A stretch of 64,000 bases of DNA, from contig JBFMHF010000001.1 in the NCBI GenBank assembly GCA_040752975.1, positions 73,750-137,749 on the forward strand, given 5' to 3'. The notes below the pieces were generated by a model. The model saw only the letters and a list, made by a program, of their open reading frames with translations, did not search any database and was not told the origin of the DNA. The stretch's first letter is position 1, and every line of letters starts with the position of its first letter. The stretch comes from JADLDB01 sp040752975 (GTDB lineage Bacteria > Myxococcota > Myxococcia > Myxococcales > Myxococcaceae). A program made the position numbers and the translations under genes. Below, one piece after another: positions 8,463-16,179 of the stretch.

Positions 8463-9094
8463 GCGCCCGCTGGATCTCCGCGATGCTGGCCTTGTCCTCG
8501 TTGTCCGCCGTCGCCGGTGAAGGCTGGAATCTGCGCGTGGGCGCGAGCCTCGAGGTGGAGATCCCCGCGCTGGCGAAGGCGAACATCGGCTCGATGGGCG
8601 ACAAGCCGATCGCCGACCTCGCGGTGGTGGGCAACAGCCGGATCAAGCTCACCGGCGTCTCGGAGGGCGACGCCACCTTGAGCGTCGTCTACCGCTCGGG
8701 CGAGAAGGCGTCTTTCCCGCTGCGGGTGTTTCGCCGCTCCGAGGCCGAAGAGCTCACGGCGTACCTGGCGCGCCAGGCGGCCGCGTGGAGCAAGGGAGAT
8801 CTCGACGGCTTCTGCGAGTCGTACGCGCCCGACGCCGTCTTCGTGTCTCCGTCTGGCGTGACGAAGGGGCGGGATCAGGTGCTGGCGCGCTACAAGAAGA
8901 AGTACCCGGACGCGAAGGCCATGGGGACGCTGGCGCTGGAGCCGATCGACATCCGGCTGAGTGGGGAAGCCGCCACCGTCGCCGCGAAGTGGACGCTGAC
9001 GTACCCCGACAAGCCGCCCGCCTCCGGGCACACCGTCGTCGTCTTCATTCGGCACAACGGGCGCTGGCGCATCGTGCATGATGCGTCGATGTGA
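8459..9094 (+). CDS. Secreted protein: pilus/secretin-type N-terminal domain plus NTF2-like domain
   Basis: About 211 residues. A signal peptide (to about residue 20, AVAGEGW) is followed by a small beta domain with the pattern GASLEVEIPAL...VGNSRIKLTGVSEGDATLSV. That pattern resembles the N-terminal domain of pilus assembly and secretin (CpaC) proteins. From about 100 an NTF2/SnoaL-like region follows (LARQAAAWSKGDLDGFCESY...FIRHNGRWRIVHD). The GTG at 8459 overlaps the dsbD stop as GTGA; an in-frame GTG at 8444 is possible. This two-domain join is unusual and the job is unknown. Confidence 0.7.
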   Translation: MSARWISAMLALSSLSAVAGEGWNLRVGASLEVEIPALAKANIGSMGDKPIADLAVVGNSRIKLTGVSEGDATLSVVYRSGEKASFPLRVFRRSEAEELTAYLARQAAAWSKGDLDGFCESYAPDAVFVSPSGVTKGRDQVLARYKKKYPDAKAMGTLALEPIDIRLSGEAATVAAKWTLTYPDKPPASGHTVVVFIRHNGRWRIVHDASM

Positions 9095-10053
9095 AGCCCG
9101 CCCTCGCCTTCGCCCTCCTCGCCTTCGCCGCCTGCAGCCCGAAGCCCGCTTCGTCGCTGGTCCCGGATCTGGGTGACGGAGGGGACGGGGGAGAGGCCCC
9201 GGACGCAGGGCTCGACGCCGGTGTGTGCGGCTGCGCCTCGTGGGGTACGCCTCGCTCCAACGGCCTCCTCGGCGATCCGGAGCTGTTGGAGCTGTCCGGC
9301 CTGGTGGCCAGCCGCGCCCACCCCGGCGTGCTGTACGCCCACAACGACTCGGGCGACACCGCGCGCTTCTTCGCGCTGAGCACCTCTGGCGAGGCGCTGG
9401 GCCGCTTCCTCCTGCCGGGCGCCGTGGCCCGCGACTGGGAGGACATCGCGCTGGGGCCCTGCGACGCGGGGGCCTGCCTCTACCTGGGCGACATTGGCGA
9501 CAACAACTTCGTCCGCACCGACTACGCCGTCTTCCGGGTGGCGGAACCCGCTGCGCTCCCCGCGGACGGCGGGACTGTCTCCGTCGCCTTCGAGCGCATC
9601 GCGTACGAGTACCCCGGCGGCGACAAGCACAACTGCGAGTCCCTCTTCGCGCACCCGGTGACGGGCCGCCTCTACCTCGTCACCAAGGAGAACTCGGGCC
9701 CCAGCCAGGTGTACCGCTTCCCCGAGGCGCTCGATCCCCAGGGGGTGAATGTCCTCGACTACGTCGCCACGCTGACGGTGCCCACGCCCACCGACGGGCG
9801 GCTCACGGGGGCGGACGTCAGCCCGTGCGGCGATGCCGTGCTGCTGCGCATGTACAACCGAATGGTCGAGCTCCGCCTGCCGGCGGGGGAGGCGAACTTC
9901 GAGGCGCTCTTCTCGGCGCCGCCTCTCCAGGTGCCGGTGGCCGGCGAGCTGCAAGGCGAGGCCGTCGCCTACTCCGCCGACGGAATGAGCTACTTCACCG
10001 CGTCCGAGCGGGTGACCGATCCGGTGCAGCTCAACGAGGTGCGTTGCAGGTGA
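9091..10053 (+). CDS. Lipoprotein with beta-propeller-like repeats
   Basis: 320-residue secreted protein starting with a lipoprotein signal ending in AFAAC-S. A Gly/Asp/Ala-rich linker follows (GDGGDGGEAPDAG), a style common in myxobacterial lipoproteins. The mature part has WEDIALGPCD...YLGDIGDNN and LSGLVASRAHPGVLYAHNDSGD, features seen in extracellular propeller proteins that read as WD/esterase-like repeats. No enzyme motif is evident. The GTG start at 9091 overlaps the preceding stop (GTGA) and its own stop overlaps the next start in the same way. Confidence 0.7.
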   Translation: MKPALAFALLAFAACSPKPASSLVPDLGDGGDGGEAPDAGLDAGVCGCASWGTPRSNGLLGDPELLELSGLVASRAHPGVLYAHNDSGDTARFFALSTSGEALGRFLLPGAVARDWEDIALGPCDAGACLYLGDIGDNNFVRTDYAVFRVAEPAALPADGGTVSVAFERIAYEYPGGDKHNCESLFAHPVTGRLYLVTKENSGPSQVYRFPEALDPQGVNVLDYVATLTVPTPTDGRLTGADVSPCGDAVLLRMYNRMVELRLPAGEANFEALFSAPPLQVPVAGELQGEAVAYSADGMSYFTASERVTDPVQLNEVRCR

Positions 10054-10625
10054 CGCGCTGGAAGGGCCTCCTGGGCCATGTCGCCGCGGCGGTCGTCCAG
10101 GCGGTGGCCCGCGCTGGCAGCACGCCTGAACGCCCCCTCTCCGAAGCGGAGCGCGCCGTCCTCGCGCCTGTCTTCGCTGGCGCCCTCGACTGCTCGAAGG
10201 TGCGCGTGCGTGAGGGCGTGCGGGGGTTGATCAACGTCAGCGCGCGGGCCTTCGTGATCGAGAACACGATCTTCCTCCCGAAGGACTACCTGCCGCTGCC
10301 GCCGGCGCTGCTGGTGCACGAGGCCACGCACGTCTGGCAGTTCCAGAACGGAGGCCACGCCTACATCGCCGACTCGCTGCACGCGCAGTTCTTCGGCGAC
10401 GGGTACGAGCTGGAGAAGGCGCTGTTGCAGAAGAAGCCCTGGGAGGCGCTCAACTGCGAGCAACAGGCGACGCTCCTCGAAGAGGCGTACGCCCAGGGGT
10501 GCTTCCGCGGGCGGCCCTTCATCGTGCGCGGGCGCGACTATAGCGGGTACTTCGAGCGCGCGGTGCAGGAAGTGCGGGCAGGGCGGGGCGCGGGCTTTCG
10601 GGCGCCCAGTCAGCCCCGGCGGTAG
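10050..10625 (+). CDS. DUF4157-like zincin (HEATH metal motif)
   Basis: 191-residue protein with the metallopeptidase-like motif HEATH (in LLVHEATHVWQFQNGG). It is preceded by ENTIFLPKDYLPLP and an N-terminal LSEAERAVLAPVF segment. This order is that of the DUF4157/eCIS-core domain and related Vgr-associated proteins. No signal peptide is clear. The start is the GTG at 10050, overlapping the preceding stop as GTGA. No contractile injection genes lie nearby, so the usual context of the family is missing. Peptidase activity is not shown by the sequence beyond the motif. Confidence 0.7.
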   Translation: MTRWKGLLGHVAAAVVQAVARAGSTPERPLSEAERAVLAPVFAGALDCSKVRVREGVRGLINVSARAFVIENTIFLPKDYLPLPPALLVHEATHVWQFQNGGHAYIADSLHAQFFGDGYELEKALLQKKPWEALNCEQQATLLEEAYAQGCFRGRPFIVRGRDYSGYFERAVQEVRAGRGAGFRAPSQPRR

Positions 10626-10636
10626 ACTGCCGCCCC

Positions 10637-11215
10637 GTGGTTGCGCCGTGGCGTCAGGTCAGCGAAGAGCCCCTTCCCCAACTGGGGCACACCGAAGACT
10701 CCCACTTCGAGGCCCTCTTCCTCCACGGCCTCGACACGCCGCCTGAGCTGCGCGCCGCCCTGGCCACCATCGGCGTCGATCTCGAGCGCCTCGTCAAGCG
10801 CTACCCGTCGACCCTCTTCAACGCGTCGGTCGATCTCGCCCGCAGCTACCTCTACGCCACCGCCTCCTCGAGAGAGGCCGCGGATCGCGAGCTGGGCCGG
10901 AAGTTCGCCGCCGGCTTCATGCGCACCATCCCCGGGAAGCTGCTCAACGTGGCGTTGCCCTTCTTGAGCATCCGCGCGCTCCTCAGCCGGCTGCCCCGCT
11001 ACGCGCGGCTGGGTCGCGACGATCTCACCGTCGAGACGGAGCCGGGACAGGACGGCGGCCTGCGGTTGCTCGTCGTGGATCCGGCGACCGCGCGGCCCTT
11101 CTTCTTCCTCGGGGCGCTGGAACAGGCGCTCGATCGCCTCTCACAGCCCTACCGAACCACGCTGGTCCAGGTGGACGCCTGGCGCTTCGAGGTGCACGTC
11201 ACCTGGCACGAGTGA
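10637..11215 (+). CDS. DUF2378 (TIGR02265-type) protein
   Basis: 192-residue soluble protein of a family expanded in myxobacteria and rarely seen elsewhere. The recognisable parts are an N-terminal FEALFLHGLD segment, the YPSTLFNASVDLARSYLY core and the FAAGFMRTIPGKLL helix, and the C-terminal PYRTTLVQVDAWRFEVHVTW strand region. The GTG at 10637 follows the previous stop by 11 bases. Family members have no established function. It supports the assignment of the window to Myxococcota. Confidence 0.85.
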   Translation: MVAPWRQVSEEPLPQLGHTEDSHFEALFLHGLDTPPELRAALATIGVDLERLVKRYPSTLFNASVDLARSYLYATASSREAADRELGRKFAAGFMRTIPGKLLNVALPFLSIRALLSRLPRYARLGRDDLTVETEPGQDGGLRLLVVDPATARPFFFLGALEQALDRLSQPYRTTLVQVDAWRFEVHVTWHE

Positions 11216-11282
11216 TCAGCCCGGGCCCCGACGGAGCGGGGGGACGGCGAAGAGGGCGGAGAGGCGGAGGGCCCGCGCGGGC

Positions 11283-12377
11283 TCATTCGCACAGCTTCAT
11301 CGCGCTGCACGTACCCTGCTTCACCATGCCCCCGGCGTTCAAGTACGTGCAGGGCGTGCCTGCCGGGCACTCGCTGACGTCCGCGCAGTCGGTGAAGCCG
11401 TCCTCGTCGTTGTCCTGGCGATCGAGGCAGTTCGTCTCCCGCGCCTGGCCGCCCGAGCACAGACAACCCGCGCCGCCATCCGGGTTGCAGGTGACCATCT
11501 CGCAGGACGCCTCCTGGCAGTCCCGCTCACCGTCACAGTCGTTGTCGAGGCGATCGCGACAGCGCCCGTCGGCCGGCGTCTCGGGCTGGGGAGGGCCTCC
11601 GTTGCACTGGCAGCTCCCGCTCGCGCAGCGGCGCGTCCCGCTGCCCTCACAGAGCTGGGCGTCGCAGTCCGTGTCGGCGCAGTCGGCCTGGGAGTCGTCG
11701 TCGTTGTCCCGCTGATCTGCGCAGGCCGTCTCCGTCTTCTTGTTGCCCTGACAGACACAGCCCCCGTCGCCGCAGCCTGCTCCGGCGCAGTTGTCGTCCG
11801 CGCAGTCGGCCTGGGAGTCGCCGTCGTTGTCGTTGAGATCCGTACAGTTGAGCTCGGCCTTCTTGAGCGCCTGGCAGCGGCAGCCCTGGCCGCACGACTT
11901 CAGGTTGCAGGAGGGATCCGCGCAGTCGGCTGCCCCGCTCATGTCGTCGTCCAGCCCGTCGTTGCAGTCGGCTTCCCCCGCCAGCACGCAGACGCCACCC
12001 ATGCAGGCGTTGGCTGGCGGGCAGGCGGCGCCGCAGCGGCCGCAGTTGAAAGGATCGCGCTGCGTGTCGAACGCCTCGTCGATCTGCCCGTCGCAGTCGT
12101 CGTCCTGGCCGTTGCAGGCCTCCTGCGGCCAGGTGTCATTCCCGTCGATCAGGCCGTCGCAGTCGTTGTCCTGCTTGTCCCCACACACCTCCGTGCCCGT
12201 GTCCTTGCAGCACACCTTCGACGAGCCAGGCACCTCGATGCAGCGGAAGCCCTCGCCGCCGCAGTCCGAGTCCCCCTGGCAGGAGTAGCGGACCTCGTCG
12301 GTGAAGGTGACGCGACAGGCCGCGCCCAGCGCCACTCCGGCCAGGACTGCCAGGAGGGTGCGCGCCGGCCGGCTCAT
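11283..12377 (-). CDS. Cys/Asp-rich repeat lipoprotein (MopE-like metal motifs)
   Basis: 364-residue lipoprotein (signal ending GVALGAAC). The mature part is built from repeated units of the form C-x-D-x-x-D-N-D-x-D-x-x-x-D-C-x-D, for example around CGDKQDNDCDGLIDG, CTDLNDNDGDSQADC and CLDRQDNDEDGFTDC. About seven units are visible, with CxC pairs between them. Such Asp-rich loops resemble calcium-binding or MopE-type putative metal-binding motifs. A surface metal-binding or adhesive role is inference. The PEGA gene ends one base upstream of its start, so the two are likely cotranscribed. Confidence 0.75.
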   Translation of the reverse strand: MSRPARTLLAVLAGVALGAACRVTFTDEVRYSCQGDSDCGGEGFRCIEVPGSSKVCCKDTGTEVCGDKQDNDCDGLIDGNDTWPQEACNGQDDDCDGQIDEAFDTQRDPFNCGRCGAACPPANACMGGVCVLAGEADCNDGLDDDMSGAADCADPSCNLKSCGQGCRCQALKKAELNCTDLNDNDGDSQADCADDNCAGAGCGDGGCVCQGNKKTETACADQRDNDDDSQADCADTDCDAQLCEGSGTRRCASGSCQCNGGPPQPETPADGRCRDRLDNDCDGERDCQEASCEMVTCNPDGGAGCLCSGGQARETNCLDRQDNDEDGFTDCADVSECPAGTPCTYLNAGGMVKQGTCSAMKLCE

Positions 12378-12378
12378 G

Positions 12379-13542
12379 TCAGAAGGCGCCTCCGAAGTGC
12401 AACATCGCGCCCGCGCCGGTGTCCCTGGCGCCGGGCTCCACGGACGGCGGCGGGGTCGCCGACGGCCCCGAAGGCGTCAGCAGCACCCACGTCGTCCCGC
12501 CCACCGCCATGGCGGCGCCGGTGGCCACGAGGATGTTCGCCAGCAGCGCCTGGGTCGACGCGTTCTTCGCCTGCGCCCGCGTCACGCCCACCGGATCGCC
12601 GCCCTGATCGATCGCCCGCTGCGTGGCCATGGCCATCTGTCCGAAGGCAATCCCGACGCCCGCGGCCACGGCACCGGCGACGGCGATGTACAGTCCGGGC
12701 CGCGCGTAGATCGGCGTGCCCGTGTCCTGCACCACCGTCACCGGCGGCGCCACCTCCATCGGCCTGGCCTTGAGCGTCACCTTCACCGTCGCAGTCTTCT
12801 GGGGCTCGACCTTCACCTGCTGCTCGAAGGGCTCGAAGCCCGCGACCGCCACCTTCACCGTGCGCAGCCCGCGCTGCGCCACCGCCTCGAAGCTGCCGAT
12901 GCCGGCCTCCACGCCGTCGATGGTGGCTGCCGCGCTGGCCTCCGGGCTGTCGACGGAGATCTTCCCGTTGGGGGTGGCGAGCTTCACCAGCGACGACCTG
13001 ATGAAGCCGGAGATCTTCTTGATGAACTCGCGGTCCTTCTGGGCCTGCGACTTGCCTGCCACGCCGAGGAAGGACTTCTCGGCCTTCTCACCCGACTCCT
13101 GCGAGAGGGTGAGCAGCTCGGGGAAGGCCGGATCGTAGCCGATCACCGTCACCTCGCTGCCGGGGCCCGACTTCGCCACGGTGATGCGCAGCGCGCGGTG
13201 CACCTTGAGCGTCTTCGCGGCCCACTCGAAGCAGGCCCAGTCGGCGCACGTCTGGGCCTTCCCGGCCTCGGCCCCCAGCGTCTTCACCACGAGCGACGGC
13301 TCCACCACCGTCTGGAAGTCATCGCTCTGCGCGAGCTGCTTGAGGACCTCGGCCTCGAGGATCCGCGCCCGGCCCTGGCTGGACTCCTCCTTGTCGGCGG
13401 CGGTGACGGCCAGCACCGCGACGGTGGGCCGCAGCTCCGGCGGGGGCTTGGGCGGCTTCTCCTCGGACAAGTCGAGCTCGAAGTCCTGGGCGAGGACGGG
13501 CGCGGCGAACAGCACGGCGAAGGCGATGAAGAGGTGTCTCAC
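12379..13542 (-). CDS. PEGA-domain envelope protein
   Basis: 387-residue secreted protein with a signal peptide (MRHLFIAFAVLFAAPVLAQ). The first part (about 38-190) resembles a TolB-N-like or FlgO-type fold (RPTVAVLAVTA...LEAEVLKQLAQSDDFQTV). A PEGA domain lies at about 193-258 (ISVDSPEASAAATIDGVEAG), followed by a hydrophobic segment near 285-305 and a Pro-rich tail. PEGA domains are common in myxobacterial surface proteins. The GTG at 13542 overlaps the plsB stop (GTGA). A longer open frame upstream lies inside plsB and is rejected. Confidence 0.8.
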   Translation of the reverse strand: MRHLFIAFAVLFAAPVLAQDFELDLSEEKPPKPPPELRPTVAVLAVTAADKEESSQGRARILEAEVLKQLAQSDDFQTVVEPSLVVKTLGAEAGKAQTCADWACFEWAAKTLKVHRALRITVAKSGPGSEVTVIGYDPAFPELLTLSQESGEKAEKSFLGVAGKSQAQKDREFIKKISGFIRSSLVKLATPNGKISVDSPEASAAATIDGVEAGIGSFEAVAQRGLRTVKVAVAGFEPFEQQVKVEPQKTATVKVTLKARPMEVAPPVTVVQDTGTPIYARPGLYIAVAGAVAAGVGIAFGQMAMATQRAIDQGGDPVGVTRAQAKNASTQALLANILVATGAAMAVGGTTWVLLTPSGPSATPPPSVEPGARDTGAGAMLHFGGAF

Positions 13543-16079
13543 CTGATCTCCGGGACGTAGAGGCGCAGCTTCTCCACCAGCTCCTGCGCAGGCAGAGAGC
13601 CGGGTATGACCTTCTTCTCCTGATCGACGAGGTGCCCGCGATCGATCAGGTACAGCAGGGCGTTCTCCAGCGTGGTGCGGGACAGCGCCTCGGCGGCGGT
13701 GATGATCCCCGCCAGGTAGTCGGCGCGGCCAGCCTCGAGCGCGCGCTTGATGAAGTCCTTCTTCTCGAGCCCGCCTGCGCCCACCTCGGCGACCGTCCGC
13801 GCGGCCAGCAGGTACGACTCGAGGCTGTCGCGCAGGAGATCGGCGAGGAACTGCACCTGGGGGCGGGCGTGCGATTCGGGCGCCAGGCGGACCGTGTCGT
13901 CTTCGTGCACCACGAGGCTCAGGGCGACGAGGTGCTCGAGCGTCTCGTCGAAGATCGTCTCGAACGCCTTGCCCACCGGGTAGAGGAACTCGAACTTGAG
14001 GAGGCGGGAGAGGAACAGGGCCCGCTCCCGCACCGCGTGGATCGAGCTCTGCGCCTCGTCGGCCAGCAACGCCGCGCAGACGATGGTGCGGCCGGCCACC
14101 AGGTTGAGCAGCGTGTTCTTGTAGAAGCACAGCTCGCTGCGGCGCTCGTCCTCCACCTGGAAGATGGGCTCCCCGCGCGCCTCGACGATCCGCACGAAGC
14201 CCTCGGACGAGAACATGCGCATCGCGTCGGCGATCGGCCCCAGCACGGTGGGAGAAGCCGGCGCGTTCTCGAGCTGCCGGGAGAGGGGCGCGTGGAGATC
14301 CTCCGCGATGCGCCGCAGAAGCACGATGCGGTCCGTCAGCTCCCGCACCGAGATGCCCCGGCGCCGGTGGGCCAGGAGGGCGGAAGAGAGCAGGGCGTGC
14401 GGCGTCACCGTCGACACCCGGCTGATCCCGTACATCACCCGGTGGCCCAGCGCGCGCACCAGGCCTCGCTTCTGCTCGTCGGTGGCCGTCTCCCGCTCGA
14501 TGCCGCGCTCACGCATCAGCTCCGCCAGGGACACCGGCTCGTCGAAGGTGAGGTGAATGCGCCCGTAGTTCTCCGTGAGCACCCTGGGCGCCGACAGGAG
14601 CGCCTTCAGATCCTCGGGCTTCTTCTCGCCGCCCTTGAGCTCCTGGCTGTAGCTGCCGCCCTCCACCACCTTCTCGTAGTCGATCGCCGCGGGCACGAAG
14701 AGGAGATCGTTCCGCGCGCCCTCCAGCACGGCGTCGACGAGCCAGGTGAACATGCCCAGCTTCGGCTGGAGCAGCTTGCCGGTGCGGCTGCGCCCGCCCT
14801 CGGGGAAGAACTCGTGGTGAATGCCGTCGTGGACCAGCTTCTTGAGGTACGCCTTGAAGGACGCGGTGTAGAGCTTGTCGCCCTTGAAGCTGCGCCGCAG
14901 GAAGAAAGCGCCGCCCCGGCGGAGGAAGGGCCCCAGGGGGAAGAAGGACAGGTTCGCGCCCGCCGCCACCAGCGGCACCGTGTAGCCGCGCTGCCAGAGC
15001 ACGTAGCTCATGATCAGGTAGTCGATGTGGCTCTTGTGGCTGGGGGTGATCACCACCGGCGCCCTGGCCGCGGCCTTGAGCGCCCGCTCGAGGCCCGCCT
15101 CGTCCACCTCCACGCCGTCGTAGATCCGGTTGAAGACCCAGTGCAGCACCGGCGCGGTGAGGCCCACCACCGTCGGGCTGTAGCGCGCCGCGATGGCGTT
15201 GAAGTTCCGCCTCGCCTCGCGCTCGACGGAGGCGAGCGAGCGGCCCTTCTCCCTCGCCACCTCGGCCACCGCCTGCTGGAAGACGCGATCGCGCATCGCC
15301 TCGTCGATCAGCCGATCGACGGGCTTGCGCGGTGGGCCGAACACCGCGCGGGTCTCCCGCGAGAGGTGGTGGTTGAGCGAGCTGCGGACCTTGCGGGCGA
15401 TCACCGCGTCGGTGGCGCCCTCGGACTCCTCGATGAAGCGCTTCAGGTTGATCGGCTCGCCCACGCGCAGCTGCGCGCGCCGGAAGTTGCGCATGAAGGT
15501 GGCCACCGAGTGCACGAAGCCGGGCGCCTCGGGGCTGCCGAAGATGCGATCGAAGATGCTGGGCGTCACCTTCTGCTGCCACTTCTCCCAGAGGAGCAGC
15601 TCGGGCACGAGGAAGAGCGGCTTGTCCGACGCGCGGGCCATCGCCACCAGCGCAGGGAAGGGATCCTCCCGCGTCTCGCGCCCGCGGGCGGTGTTGAAGG
15701 CGCTCTCTCGCAGGAAGATGAGGCCGCTGCCGCCTTGCCGCCGGGCGAAGGTGAAGCGCACGTCGAACTCGCCACGCATCGCCGCCAGCGTGAAGGGGCG
15801 GGTGAACCACCGCCGCAGGTTCACCACCGCGCGCACCGGGGGCAGGCCGTGCCGCACCATCGCCCACGAGAGGTACAGGTAGTTGATCCACGCCGTGGTG
15901 CGCATCACGTGCACCACGAAGCCCTGGTGGGTCAGCGACTTGAGCTGATCGACGGCGGAGGCGGGGAAGCGCACCGGCTCGAAGTAGTGATCGGCGAGGG
16001 CCCGCCCGAAGGGGCCGAACTCGTGACGCAGCTGCCCCGGGACGAAGGGCTCGCGGGTGCTGAGGGCGTCATCGGCCAC
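13539..16079 (-). CDS. plsB: Glycerol-3-phosphate acyltransferase PlsB
   Basis: Membrane enzyme that acylates glycerol-3-phosphate at position 1, the first step of phospholipid synthesis. At 846 residues it is near the 807 of E. coli. The acyltransferase block has HKSHID (H348-x4-D353), a downstream FFPEGGRSRTGK, and FVPAAIDYEKVVEG, the family order of motifs. The C-terminal half is helical and less conserved. The stop is coupled to the PEGA gene by a four-base overlap. It is unusual to see it coupled to envelope lipoprotein genes rather than to lipid genes. Confidence 0.92.
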   Translation of the reverse strand: MADDALSTREPFVPGQLRHEFGPFGRALADHYFEPVRFPASAVDQLKSLTHQGFVVHVMRTTAWINYLYLSWAMVRHGLPPVRAVVNLRRWFTRPFTLAAMRGEFDVRFTFARRQGGSGLIFLRESAFNTARGRETREDPFPALVAMARASDKPLFLVPELLLWEKWQQKVTPSIFDRIFGSPEAPGFVHSVATFMRNFRRAQLRVGEPINLKRFIEESEGATDAVIARKVRSSLNHHLSRETRAVFGPPRKPVDRLIDEAMRDRVFQQAVAEVAREKGRSLASVEREARRNFNAIAARYSPTVVGLTAPVLHWVFNRIYDGVEVDEAGLERALKAAARAPVVITPSHKSHIDYLIMSYVLWQRGYTVPLVAAGANLSFFPLGPFLRRGGAFFLRRSFKGDKLYTASFKAYLKKLVHDGIHHEFFPEGGRSRTGKLLQPKLGMFTWLVDAVLEGARNDLLFVPAAIDYEKVVEGGSYSQELKGGEKKPEDLKALLSAPRVLTENYGRIHLTFDEPVSLAELMRERGIERETATDEQKRGLVRALGHRVMYGISRVSTVTPHALLSSALLAHRRRGISVRELTDRIVLLRRIAEDLHAPLSRQLENAPASPTVLGPIADAMRMFSSEGFVRIVEARGEPIFQVEDERRSELCFYKNTLLNLVAGRTIVCAALLADEAQSSIHAVRERALFLSRLLKFEFLYPVGKAFETIFDETLEHLVALSLVVHEDDTVRLAPESHARPQVQFLADLLRDSLESYLLAARTVAEVGAGGLEKKDFIKRALEAGRADYLAGIITAAEALSRTTLENALLYLIDRGHLVDQEKKVIPGSLPAQELVEKLRLYVPEIR

Positions 16080-16179
16080 GCGCGGGAGTCTCCACGGGGA
16101 AGCGCTTCGGGACCAAGGACAAACGTTAGCGCGTCTGGGGCCGAAGGGAGTGTCGGGTGGGCGCCGACACCGCTGCGGA

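Noticed and set aside
11216..11282. Short stem CCCCG/CGGGG as a terminator between convergent genes
   Set aside because: Only five base pairs and no T-run; too common in DNA of this composition to call.
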